A stretch of DNA of 64,000 nucleotides from NCBI GenBank assembly GCA_023390555.1, contig JAEWCQ010000043.1:62001-126000 (forward strand), read 5' to 3'. The DNA is from Bacillota bacterium (GTDB taxonomy: Bacteria; Bacillota; Clostridia; Lachnospirales; Lachnospiraceae). Of this stretch, positions 49,546-58,570 are shown one piece after another. The notes below the pieces were generated by a model. The model was not told where the DNA came from. It searched no databases and was given only the letters and a program-made list of their open reading frames with translations. The position numbers were made by a program, and so were the translations under genes. Position 1 is the stretch's first letter, and each line of letters opens with the position of its first letter.

Positions 49546-51690
49546 TTAGTATTCCACCTCCACTTCTTTGCCGCTTTTTACTAAATGGAATGTATCAACG
49601 ACTCGGCCAGTCAGCTTTGCACTCTGAATATCTGGCTGTTGTCCACCGATGGAGAGCACATATTCACCCGGTTTGACCACACATCTTCCATCCTCTGTTA
49701 TGGTTGCAAAATCTCTTGCCGTAAACGTGAGTTCTACCTTTTTGCTCTCACCTGGCATCAATTCGATACAGGCGATTCCTTTCAACTGATAATTCGGGTC
49801 ATCCTTACCGGCTTTTGCATATTTGACATATGCCTGAACACTCTCATGCACCTTATAACAGCCCTCATTTTTTACTTCTGTGGTAACCCTGACTTCATCT
49901 GTCATTCCACTTATTTTACTATCCACAGCAGAATTGGAATATGTGATTTTGGAATAGCTGAGTCCATAGCCAAATGGATATAGAATATCGCTGTTTGCAT
50001 AGCGGTAAGTACGATTCTTCATGCTGTAATCACAAAAGTCCGGAAGATTCTCGGTTCCTTTGAAAAATGTGACCGGGAGCTTTCCATTTGGAGAACATTC
50101 TCCAAAAAGAACATCTGCAATTGCCTTTCCGCCACGTGCGCCCGGATACCAGGTATCCAAAATAGCATCGATATGTTCCTCTGCCCAGGATAAATCAATC
50201 GCGCTACCCGCCGATAACAGCAAGACAATCGGTTTTCCGGTTGCTGCCACACTTTCGAGCAGTTCCTGCTGTAAACCCGGAAGATTCAGTCCGAGTTTAT
50301 CTCCGCTGGCGTACTCATTCCCCGCATCACCTTCTTCACCTTCAATCGTCGCATCTAATCCCAGACACATGATTACAACATCTGATTGTTCCGCCGTAAT
50401 GACAGCTTCCGCAAAACGATCTTTTTTTTCAGCGAGGAATTCTACTTTATCTTTGTAGAGATGGCATCCTTCCGCATACAATACCTTTATCTCTTTGCCA
50501 ACATAGCGCTGAACTCCTTCCAGTGGTGTAATATACTGCGATGAGGTACCTGTATAATTTCCGACAAGTCCGTCTCTGGAATTTGCATTTGGCCCAATCA
50601 TAGCAATCGTATGCAGTTTCGTTTTATCCAGAGGAAGCGTATTATTCCTGTTTTTCAAAAGTACCATACTTCGTTTTGCCGCCTCAATCGAAAGGTCTAC
50701 ATGTTCTCTGCATTCTACTTTATCATAAGAAATGTCTTCATATGGAGAAGGAAATTTTTTCATCATGCCGAGACGTATTCGCACCTCTATCAGACGTTCT
50801 ACTGCTTTTGTAATTGCCTCTTCGCTGACAAGCCCCTGCTCATAGGCGGTATTCAAATGAAGAAATGCATTGCCACAATTCAAATCACATCCATTGTTGA
50901 CCGCCAAAGCCGCTGATTCTGCAACCGTGTTTGTCACATGATGATGTTCATGAAAATCTTTGATTGCCCAGCAGTCCGATACCACATGCCCTTCAAATCC
51001 CCAATCGTCCCGCAAAATATCTTTCAGCAATGTTTTACTTCCACAGGCCGGTTCTCCGTTTACGCGATTGTATGCTCCCATGACTGCTTCCACTTTTGCA
51101 TCCTTGACGCATCGCTTGAATGCATAAAGATAGGTATCATACAGATCATGTTTCGATACTTTTGCATCGAACTCATGACGAATTGCTTCCGGTCCGCTAT
51201 GCACTGCAAAATGCTTTGCGCAGGCTGCTGCTTTTAAGTGTTCGGAATCCTCTCCCTGAATTCCTTTTATATACGAGGTTCCAAGCTCTGCTGTCAGATA
51301 GGGATCTTCTCCATAAGTCTCATGTCCTCTTCCCCATCTTGGATCTCGAAAAATATTGATATTCGGCGCCCAGAAAGTAAGCCCTTTGTAGATTCCATGG
51401 TCTCCCCGTTTTGAGAATTCATGAAACTTTGCTCTTCCTTCTGTAGACACGACATCTCCGATCTGGTGTACTAAGTCTTTATCAAAAGTAGCTGCCAGAC
51501 CGATTGCCTGCGGAAACATCGTTGCCACACCAGCTCTTGCGACTCCATGCAGTGCTTCATTCCACCAGTTATATGCCGGAATCTCCAGCCGTTCAATTGC
51601 GGGTGACTCGTAGAGCATCTGACCTATCTTTTCTTCTATTGTCATCTGAGCTACAAGTTTTTTTGCATACTCTTTCGTTTGCTTGCTCAT
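49546..51690 (-). CDS. GH3 beta-xylosidase/beta-glucosidase, intracellular
   Basis: A 714-residue glycoside hydrolase without signal peptide, so it acts on imported oligosaccharides. The GH3 barrel includes NWWNEALHGVARAGVATMFP and DPRWGRGHETYGEDPYL, with nucleophile Asp239 in VVSDCWAIKDF. The alpha/beta sandwich (about 350-560) and a C-terminal fibronectin-III-like domain follow. NWWNEALHGV and GRGHETYGEDP are typical of the xylosidase branch of GH3. It is last in the operon, overlapping the transketolase gene by 4 bases. Release of pentose fits the pentose-phosphate enzymes beside it. Confidence 0.92.
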   Translation of the reverse strand: MSKQTKEYAKKLVAQMTIEEKIGQMLYESPAIERLEIPAYNWWNEALHGVARAGVATMFPQAIGLAATFDKDLVHQIGDVVSTEGRAKFHEFSKRGDHGIYKGLTFWAPNINIFRDPRWGRGHETYGEDPYLTAELGTSYIKGIQGEDSEHLKAAACAKHFAVHSGPEAIRHEFDAKVSKHDLYDTYLYAFKRCVKDAKVEAVMGAYNRVNGEPACGSKTLLKDILRDDWGFEGHVVSDCWAIKDFHEHHHVTNTVAESAALAVNNGCDLNCGNAFLHLNTAYEQGLVSEEAITKAVERLIEVRIRLGMMKKFPSPYEDISYDKVECREHVDLSIEAAKRSMVLLKNRNNTLPLDKTKLHTIAMIGPNANSRDGLVGNYTGTSSQYITPLEGVQRYVGKEIKVLYAEGCHLYKDKVEFLAEKKDRFAEAVITAEQSDVVIMCLGLDATIEGEEGDAGNEYASGDKLGLNLPGLQQELLESVAATGKPIVLLLSAGSAIDLSWAEEHIDAILDTWYPGARGGKAIADVLFGECSPNGKLPVTFFKGTENLPDFCDYSMKNRTYRYANSDILYPFGYGLSYSKITYSNSAVDSKISGMTDEVRVTTEVKNEGCYKVHESVQAYVKYAKAGKDDPNYQLKGIACIELMPGESKKVELTFTARDFATITEDGRCVVKPGEYVLSIGGQQPDIQSAKLTGRVVDTFHLVKSGKEVEVEY

Positions 51691-52631
51691 TTCCCAACCA
51701 CCTTGCCTATTTTTTCATAGATTCCATCTGCATCAAGTCCATACTTATGCAGTAATTCCACTGCCGGGCCGGATTCTCCGAATACGTCGTTGACACCGAT
51801 ACGTGTGATCCTGGTCGGACATTTTTCACCCAGGACCTCACTAACTGCACTTCCAAGTCCGCCAATCACGGAATGCTCCTCAACGGTAAAAACACGTCCA
51901 GTATCTTTTGCAGCCTTGATGACAAGCTCTTCGTCCAACGGCTTAATCGTATGGATATTGATTACCCTTGCATCAACACCGTCCGCTGCAAACTTCTCTG
52001 CCGCTTCCAACGCTGCTGCAACGCAAAGTCCTGTGGCAAACATGGTAAGATCCTTTCCTTCTCTCAGTGTGACCCCTTTTCCAATCTCAAACTTGTAAGA
52101 GGATACATTGTTGATTACCGGTGCAGCCAACCGGCCGAATCGCAGATAGACCGGCCCTTGATGCTCATAAGCCGCTTTCACAGCCGCCTTTGCCTCCACA
52201 TCATCACATGGATTGAGAATTACCATTCCAGGTATCTCCCGCATCAATGCAATATCTTCATTACACTGGTGCGTCGCTCCATCTTCTCCAACGGAGATTC
52301 CTGCATGGGTGGCTCCGATCTTGACATTTAAATGCGGATATCCGATGGAGTTACGCACCTGTTCAAACGCACGCCCTGCCGCGAACATCGCAAACGTACT
52401 GATGAACGGTACTTTTCCACAGGCAGACAGCCCTGCTGCAATCCCCGTCATATTTGCTTCTGCGATACCACAGTCAATGTGTCTGTCCGGGAATTCTTTC
52501 CTGAATACAGCTGTCTTGGTGGCTGCTGCAAGATCTGCATCTAATACAACCAGATTGTCTTTCTCTTTTCCAAGTTCCACCAGTGCGTTCCCATAGCTAT
52601 CTCTGGTCGCTATCTTTTTTACTTCTGACAT
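51687..52631 (-). CDS. Transketolase, C-terminal subunit
   Basis: A 314-residue subunit carrying the pyrimidine-binding and C-terminal transketolase domains: VVLDADLAAATKTAVFRKEF, IDCGIAEANMTGIAAGL (catalytic Glu) and HAGISVGEDGATHQ. It pairs with the N-terminal subunit encoded just upstream (overlap 13 bases). Together they interconvert pentose and hexose phosphates. Split transketolases are common in Clostridia; location inside a glycan operon suggests induction with pentose supply. Confidence 0.95.
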   Translation of the reverse strand: MSEVKKIATRDSYGNALVELGKEKDNLVVLDADLAAATKTAVFRKEFPDRHIDCGIAEANMTGIAAGLSACGKVPFISTFAMFAAGRAFEQVRNSIGYPHLNVKIGATHAGISVGEDGATHQCNEDIALMREIPGMVILNPCDDVEAKAAVKAAYEHQGPVYLRFGRLAAPVINNVSSYKFEIGKGVTLREGKDLTMFATGLCVAAALEAAEKFAADGVDARVINIHTIKPLDEELVIKAAKDTGRVFTVEEHSVIGGLGSAVSEVLGEKCPTRITRIGVNDVFGESGPAVELLHKYGLDADGIYEKIGKVVGK

Positions 52632-53455
52632 AGTGCTTCACCTGCCTTTATCAGTTCTTCCATGGCAATGCGGTATTCCTCATCATCTGGCGCCTTGCCA
52701 TGCCAGCCTGCCTGATTCTCCATAAAAGATACGCCTTTTCCCTTTGTGGTCTTTGCAACGATCGCGGTAGGCATGCCTTTTGTCTGATGTGCTTCCTTCA
52801 TTGCAGCTTCAATCTCTTCCAAATTATTTCCATCTATATGGATTACATGAAAGTTAAATGCTTCAAATTTCCGATCGATCGGATAGGGAGAGCAGACATC
52901 TTCAAGTGCTCCATCAATCTGCAGGTTGTTGTTATCTACCATAACGATCAGGTTATCCAGTTTACGATGACCGGCAAACATGGCTGCTTCCCATATCTGT
53001 CCTTCCTCCAGTTCACCATCTCCGCACAATGCATACACACGGTAATTCTTTTGATCCAGCCTGGCTGCCAGTGCCATGCCCACTGCTGCGGAAAGCCCCT
53101 GTCCCAATGAGCCGCTTGACATATCCACGCCCGGAATATGCTTCATATCCGGGTGCCCCTGCAGAAATGATCCGGTATGACGCAGTGTCTTTAGCTCTTC
53201 CACCGCAAAGAATCCTCTGTGTGCAAGGGTGGAATACAGTCCCGGCGCTACATGTCCTTTGGACAGTACGAACCGATCCCGATCCTCCTTTTTCGGATTG
53301 GATGGATCAATGTTCATTTCTTCAAAATAAAGATAGGTGAATAATTCAACTGCGGAAAGAGATCCGCCCGGATGACCGGAATTTGCGCTGTGTACGCCAG
53401 TTATAATGCCTTTTCGGATTTCCACCGCCATTTTCTGAAGTTCTAATTTGTTCAT
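52619..53455 (-). CDS. Transketolase, N-terminal subunit
   Basis: A 278-residue thiamine-diphosphate-binding subunit. Marks are VHSANSGHPGGSLSAVELF, FVLSKGHVAPGLYSTLA and the diphosphate motif CGDGELEEGQIWEAAMFAGH. The ATG at 53455 follows AGGAGAATTCG; the longer frame to 53524 overlaps the transaldolase end. It forms the active enzyme with the downstream C-terminal subunit. Confidence 0.95.
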   Translation of the reverse strand: MNKLELQKMAVEIRKGIITGVHSANSGHPGGSLSAVELFTYLYFEEMNIDPSNPKKEDRDRFVLSKGHVAPGLYSTLAHRGFFAVEELKTLRHTGSFLQGHPDMKHIPGVDMSSGSLGQGLSAAVGMALAARLDQKNYRVYALCGDGELEEGQIWEAAMFAGHRKLDNLIVMVDNNNLQIDGALEDVCSPYPIDRKFEAFNFHVIHIDGNNLEEIEAAMKEAHQTKGMPTAIVAKTTKGKGVSFMENQAGWHGKAPDDEEYRIAMEELIKAGEALCQK

Positions 53456-53480
53456 CGAATTCTCCTGTTCTTTTTCCTTC

Positions 53481-54134
53481 CTAGTCTCCAAAAACAGCTT
53501 TATAGTCTGCCTGAAATTTTGCAATTCCCTGATCTGTCAGAGGATGTTTTGTCATCTGTTCAATGACACTGTATGGAACCGTTGCGATATCCGCTCCTGC
53601 CAGTGCACAGTCCGTCACATGGATCGGATTGCGGACACTTGCTGCAATGATTTCTGTTTTCAGACCATAGATCCCAAAGATTTCTGCGATGGTACGGATC
53701 AGATCGATTCCCGGTTGTGAGATATCATCGAGTCTTCCCAAAAATGGGGAGACATAAGAGGCTCCTGCTCTTGCTGCCAAAAGTGCCTGATTAGCGCTGA
53801 ATACAAGCGTTACATTTGTCTTGATACCTTCTGCAGTCAATCTCTTTACTGCCTTTAACCCTTCGACTGTCATCGGAATCTTCACGATCATGTTTGGGTG
53901 GATATTTGCTATTTCACGGCCTTCCTGGATCATGCCCTCTGCATCCACTGTAGCAGCTTTTACTTCGCCGCTGATTGGACCATCTACAATCGAAGTGATC
54001 TCTTTGATTACTTCCTTAAAATCCCGTCCTTCTTTTGCAATCAAAGAGGGGTTGGTGGTTACGCCGCAGATAACACCCATGTCATTTGCATTTTTAATGT
54101 CTGCTACGTTTGCTGTATCAATAAAAAATTTCAT
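53481..54134 (-). CDS. Transaldolase (TalC/fructose-6-phosphate aldolase-like)
   Basis: A 217-residue short-form transaldolase. It shows MKFFIDTANVADIKNANDMG, GVTTNPSLIAKEGRDF and the Schiff-base Lys85 in MIVKIPMT. Short Tal/FSA proteins of this type are often true transaldolases in Firmicutes. With the two transketolase genes it completes the non-oxidative pentose-phosphate path inside the operon. AAGGAG precedes the ATG. Confidence 0.93.
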   Translation of the reverse strand: MKFFIDTANVADIKNANDMGVICGVTTNPSLIAKEGRDFKEVIKEITSIVDGPISGEVKAATVDAEGMIQEGREIANIHPNMIVKIPMTVEGLKAVKRLTAEGIKTNVTLVFSANQALLAARAGASYVSPFLGRLDDISQPGIDLIRTIAEIFGIYGLKTEIIAASVRNPIHVTDCALAGADIATVPYSVIEQMTKHPLTDQGIAKFQADYKAVFGD

Positions 54135-54171
54135 TTTCTTATGCTCCTTTTTATCAGGTTGAAATCATTTT

Positions 54172-55026
54172 TTAGCTCTTTACTGCTCCTGCAGTCAGTC
54201 CATCCACAATCTGGTTACTGAACAGACAATATACAACGATCGTTGGTGCAATCGCTATAATGATTGCAGCAAACATCTGCACGTAATTCGTAGAATATGG
54301 ACCTACGAAATAAGTCAGTGTTACCGGAAGAGTCTTTTTGCTTGCATCTGAAATGAAGACCATCGCAAGCAGCAGTTCATTCCAGTTCGCTACAAATGTC
54401 ATCAGACCAGCCACACAGATTCCGGTACGCGCCATCGGAAGTGCAATCTGTCCAAAGCAGCGATAAATATTACATCCGTCAATACAGGACGCCTCGATCA
54501 GTTCCTTTGGCATCCCTTCAAAAAATCCCACGAGAAGGTATATCGTTATCGGCAATGCAAACGCTGTATATGGAATCACCAGACCCATAAGTGAATTTGT
54601 CAGGTGCAGTTTTGAAAATCTTACAAACAGCGGAATCAATACACAGTGAATCGGAATCATCATACCGATCAGGAAATAGGACATTGCCGGTTTTGCCAGC
54701 CTCCATCTCATTCTTGCAATTGCAAATGCAGCCATCGTTCCAACCAGAAGGCTTAGCGCGAGTGATATTCCGCAGACGAGCACAGAATTCCATGTAGCCA
54801 GACCAAGTTTGCCGGTGACCCATGCAAAAATGTAGTTACCAAGCTGCGCGACCTCCGGCAATTGAAACGGTGATGCAAACACTTCCCTGTTTGTCTTCAA
54901 AGATACATTCACCATCCATAGAAGCGGCAGCAGATAAATCAACACAAGCAGTATCAGAACTATGTATATGATTACCTTTACAGGACTGACTGGTTTTCTT
55001 TTTTTGATCCTAGTATTCTTTTTCAT
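54172..55026 (-). CDS. Sugar ABC transporter permease, MalG type
   Basis: A 284-residue permease with six membrane segments and the EAA motif ELIEASCIDGCNIYRCFGQI. It pairs with the MalF-type permease encoded 14 bases upstream. No ATPase is in the operon, so a shared one elsewhere is needed. GGAGGATT precedes the ATG. Imports the oligosaccharide handled by the downstream GH3 enzyme, probably xylo-oligosaccharides. Confidence 0.92.
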   Translation of the reverse strand: MKKNTRIKKRKPVSPVKVIIYIVLILLVLIYLLPLLWMVNVSLKTNREVFASPFQLPEVAQLGNYIFAWVTGKLGLATWNSVLVCGISLALSLLVGTMAAFAIARMRWRLAKPAMSYFLIGMMIPIHCVLIPLFVRFSKLHLTNSLMGLVIPYTAFALPITIYLLVGFFEGMPKELIEASCIDGCNIYRCFGQIALPMARTGICVAGLMTFVANWNELLLAMVFISDASKKTLPVTLTYFVGPYSTNYVQMFAAIIIAIAPTIVVYCLFSNQIVDGLTAGAVKS

Positions 55027-55040
55027 TTTCCAATCCTCCT

Positions 55041-55928
55041 CTACATCTCGTAATGTTCTACTTTAATACATTTACTGATCAGCATTGTTACAATCAGACA
55101 CAGAAACAGCAGCACCATAGAGATTGCACTCGAGTAACCATACTTGAAATACTGAAATCCCTGCTGGTATAAATGAGTTGCCAGAACCTCGGAAGCATGA
55201 TTCGGTCCGCCCTGTGTCATGTTATAGACAAGGTCAAAAAACTTTAAGGATCCAATACAGTTTAACGACAATGATGTGATAAACATCGGTTTAATCAGCG
55301 GCAGTGTAATATGCCGCAATGCTTCCATTTTCGATGCGCCGTCAATATAAGAAGCCTCATACATATCTTTGGAAATTCCTGTTATCTGAGCCATATAAAG
55401 CATCATGTTCTGCCCTACATACTGCCATAATGCCACAAAAGCAATGACCCACATTGGCAGTGAAATAAATCCCGATGTATTCGACAGCCACTGCGGGCCT
55501 TTGATTCCTATGTAACTCAGGATCTGGTTCACACCCATCTTCGGGTTAAAGAGGAATGCCCACAAAAGACCTAATGCAGCGGAAGACAGCACACATGGCA
55601 AATAATATATATTCTTAAAAAAGTTCTTTCCCTTTTTAATATTCGTAAGCAGTACGGCAAGTACAAGACCTACAATCTGCTGTGTAATTGCCGAAAAAAT
55701 CATAAAGAAAATTGAGTTTTTCAATGCAGTTCTCATTGTTTCATCGGATTTAAATAATTCAACATAATTTTGAAAACCAATAAATAATGGCTTGCTCAAT
55801 GCATTGTAATCGCAAAGAGAATAATAAGCCACCTGTATAATCGGCACGAACACAATCAATGTAAATAAGATAAATGCTGGCGCCATAAATAGAACAATTG
55901 CCTTTTTATTTCTTAAGAGTTTATCCAT
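55041..55928 (-). CDS. Sugar ABC transporter permease, MalF type
   Basis: A 295-residue permease with six membrane segments, MSNTS-like periplasmic loops and the EAA motif MYEASYIDGASKMEALRHIT. It sits between the binding-protein gene, from which it is separated by a hairpin-containing gap, and the MalG-type permease. GGAGGATTGT precedes the ATG. Confidence 0.92.
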   Translation of the reverse strand: MDKLLRNKKAIVLFMAPAFILFTLIVFVPIIQVAYYSLCDYNALSKPLFIGFQNYVELFKSDETMRTALKNSIFFMIFSAITQQIVGLVLAVLLTNIKKGKNFFKNIYYLPCVLSSAALGLLWAFLFNPKMGVNQILSYIGIKGPQWLSNTSGFISLPMWVIAFVALWQYVGQNMMLYMAQITGISKDMYEASYIDGASKMEALRHITLPLIKPMFITSLSLNCIGSLKFFDLVYNMTQGGPNHASEVLATHLYQQGFQYFKYGYSSAISMVLLFLCLIVTMLISKCIKVEHYEM

Positions 55929-55972
55929 ACAATCCTCCGCTTCCTATTTCGTAGCCGGTTTGTGTTGTTATA

Positions 55973-56012
55973 TTACGGTCTGGTGCTACAAGATTGCTGC
56001 ACCAGACCGTAA
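55973..56012 (-). other. Intercistronic hairpin between binding-protein and permease genes
   Basis: TTACGGTCTGGTGC (55973-55986) pairs perfectly with GCACCAGACCGTAA (55999-56012) across a 12-base loop. There is no T run, so it more likely stabilises the binding-protein mRNA than terminates fully. Confidence 0.75.
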
Positions 56013-56027
56013 TTCTTCACAATCAGC

Positions 56028-57395
56028 CTATTGATTTCTTACATGCTGATCATAAAAATCCTGTACCTTTTGGAATGCTTCCTGTGGTGTAGAATTGCCA
56101 AGATAAATATCTACCATTGCATTATCAAAGGTGTCTCCTGCCTCAACGCTTGCCAGAGATTCATTATAGAATCCAAATGTTCCGGTCATGTTAGCTAAAA
56201 TATCTTTAATATAAGACAACTGCTTCGGCGCTTTATCATAATCAATATCTACTTTTGTTACCGGAATCTTTCCGCCTACTTCTGCGGTATATTTCTGTGC
56301 CGTATCATCTGTAAATTCTTTCATAAGTGCAATACATGCATCCTGATGTTCTGTAGTAGCACTCATTACAAGATTGTCGGTTTTTACGATCATACGGTTT
56401 GGATCTGCGCCGCCCTCAATCGCCGGGAACTGGAACACGCCGCAGTTATCCTGGAAATCAGGATTGTTTCCATTGATCTGGGCAATTGCCCAGGAACCCT
56501 GTACCAGCATTGCCGCATCTCCATTGTAGAAATTCGCTGTTGCCTGATCATTCGAGTCCGCTGCTGCTGTATCCTGGAAATACTGGGACAGCTCTTTTAA
56601 TTTTGTACCTGCATCAATAAATGTCTGATCTGTCCAGTCAAGCGTTCCATCCGTAATTCCCTGCAGATTATCCGGCCCTCCTTCACGATCACATAAATAT
56701 CCGGCAATCATAGACAGACACCATGTTGTACCTGCCGAACAGGAAATAGGTGTGTAACCTGCATCCTTTATTTTCTTGCAGACATCAATCAATTCATCAT
56801 ATGTTGTCGGTACTTCTACGCCTGCTTCCTTGAAAATATCTGTATTGTAGAATACACATGCTGCAGCAAAATTGGTAGGTACCGCCATAATCTTTCCATC
56901 ATATGTAAGCCTTTCAAAAATTCCATCTGTGAAATTTGAATACCAATCGCTTTCCTTGTTTTGAAGTATATCTGTCAAATCTGCTGCAACACCTGAATCC
57001 ACATATTGTGTAAGATTCGGACCCGGATTACAGGTGAATACATCCGGTGTTTCTCCTGCTGCAATCAAGGCGTTTAGTTTGGTATCATATTCTTCCAGAT
57101 TTGTTGTTACAACATTACAATGGTATTTACCAGCATAATCCTCATTAAAGCGGTCGATAACATCTTTGTATCCTTTTGTTATCAGATCATCTGTTGCATC
57201 CAGATCATCCCAGAACATCCATGTTATCTGTTCCTCATCCCCACTTCCGGAAGATGCCGATGTATCTGTCCCTGTGTCCGAAGCAGTTGAACCGGATGAT
57301 TTTTCGGCTCCTGTATCAGTGGACACCCCGCATCCGCTAAAACAGCTCAACCCCATTGTTACTGTCAGCAACGTTGCTACAAGTTTTTTGTTCAT
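56028..57395 (-). CDS. Sugar ABC transporter solute-binding lipoprotein
   Basis: A 455-residue family 1 binding protein. The lipobox is CFSGC, followed by a Ser/Thr/Gly-rich tether. The mature protein includes ITWMFWDDLDATDDLITKGY, MAVPTNFAAACVFYNTDIFK and MLVQGSWAIAQINGNNPDFQ. The ATG at 57395 follows GGGAGGATT; the longer frame is not needed. It is first in the operon with both permeases, transaldolase, transketolase and GH3, and divergent from an AraC gene. Confidence 0.93.
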   Translation of the reverse strand: MNKKLVATLLTVTMGLSCFSGCGVSTDTGAEKSSGSTASDTGTDTSASSGSGDEEQITWMFWDDLDATDDLITKGYKDVIDRFNEDYAGKYHCNVVTTNLEEYDTKLNALIAAGETPDVFTCNPGPNLTQYVDSGVAADLTDILQNKESDWYSNFTDGIFERLTYDGKIMAVPTNFAAACVFYNTDIFKEAGVEVPTTYDELIDVCKKIKDAGYTPISCSAGTTWCLSMIAGYLCDREGGPDNLQGITDGTLDWTDQTFIDAGTKLKELSQYFQDTAAADSNDQATANFYNGDAAMLVQGSWAIAQINGNNPDFQDNCGVFQFPAIEGGADPNRMIVKTDNLVMSATTEHQDACIALMKEFTDDTAQKYTAEVGGKIPVTKVDIDYDKAPKQLSYIKDILANMTGTFGFYNESLASVEAGDTFDNAMVDIYLGNSTPQEAFQKVQDFYDQHVRNQ

Positions 57396-57706
57396 GTGTA
57401 AATCCTCCCTTTCCATTTGTCATATACTTTTTCTTTGACATACACATTGTAACCCAATTTTTTTTCCGAATCTTCATAATTGTTGCCCCATAACTATCAA
57501 TTATTGCTATTTATTCCAACGACATATTCATGTAATTTGCACAATTAACGATTCTATATTTTGATAATTTTCAACAATACGTTTTCTTATATTGTGTATT
57601 TCGAAATATCCGTTTACCTATTGTCATTTTTCTTTAAATGTTATATGATTTTCTTACATAGTAATAGCAATAACAGTGTGTCAATTGTTTTTATTAGGAG
57701 AAATCT
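57396..57706. promoter_or_regulatory. Divergent promoter region of the xylo-oligosaccharide operon and its AraC gene
   Basis: For the AraC gene, TTGTCA (57621-57626) and TATGAT (57644-57649) are 17 bases apart. For the operon, a minus-strand -10 TACAAT (57451-57446) lacks a good -35, as expected for AraC activation. The region is AT-rich and holds no gene. Confidence 0.65.
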
Positions 57707-58570
57707 ATGATTGAAAACTTAAAAGGAATCCATGAAACAGTAAATTACAAGGCCAATACCAATCTTCGTTTATACAACAATGACGAATGCGAAAACTATC
57801 CAGATCACTGGCATACTCCAATCGAAATCATTATGCCAACTTTAAATTATTACACGGTAGTACTTGGAGATCATACGGTCACACTGGAGGTTGACGATAT
57901 TATACTCATCTGCCCCGGTGTAATTCATTCCCTGATGGCACCCGAATGTGGCAGGCGAATCATCTTTCAGGCTGAAATATCGATTTTACATGCAATTCGC
58001 GAGCTGGAGTCCGTACTAAGCTTAATATCGCCAATCATTGTAATTACAGCTAAGAATTCTCCTAAGATTCACAAAAGGATAAGAGAACTGCTGTTAGAAA
58101 TCAGTTCGGAATACAACAGGAACCGCCCGCTGTCAGAAGCCGCAATCTATTCCAAACTGTTAAGAATGTTCGTCCTGATCGGCCAGAATTACACGGAAAA
58201 CACCGAACGATTTGCGGTTGGAAATCAGAAGCAGATAGAATATACCGAAAAATTCATTTCCATTTGTAATTACATCAATGCCCATTGCACGGAAGATCTG
58301 ACACTGGATTCGGTCGCAGAAATAGCCGGGTTCAGTAAATACCACTTCACCCGGCTATTTAAACAATTTACCAATATTACTTTTTATAAATACCTGAATC
58401 AGAAACGGATTGCTTTTGCAGAACGGCTGCTGGCAGACTCAGAGATCTCTATCACAGAAGTTGCACTTCACTCCGGCTTTTCCAGCTTATCCGCATTCAT
58501 CCGTATGTTCAAGCTGATCAAACAATGTACGCCAACCGAATTCCGGAATATGTATGTCAGCTCTTCTTAA
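57707..58570 (+). CDS. AraC-family regulator of the xylo-oligosaccharide locus
   Basis: A 287-residue regulator. The N-terminal cupin sensor includes YPDHWHTPIEIIMP and ICPGVIHSLMAP. The C-terminal helix-turn-helix pair is DSVAEIAGFSKYHFTRLFKQ and TEVALHSGFSSLSAFIRMFK. It is divergent from the ABC operon and convergent with the GH43 gene; the two stop codons share bases (58567-58570). It probably activates both transcription units on sensing an oligosaccharide. TTAGGAGAA precedes the ATG. Confidence 0.92.
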   Translation: MIENLKGIHETVNYKANTNLRLYNNDECENYPDHWHTPIEIIMPTLNYYTVVLGDHTVTLEVDDIILICPGVIHSLMAPECGRRIIFQAEISILHAIRELESVLSLISPIIVITAKNSPKIHKRIRELLLEISSEYNRNRPLSEAAIYSKLLRMFVLIGQNYTENTERFAVGNQKQIEYTEKFISICNYINAHCTEDLTLDSVAEIAGFSKYHFTRLFKQFTNITFYKYLNQKRIAFAERLLADSEISITEVALHSGFSSLSAFIRMFKLIKQCTPTEFRNMYVSSS

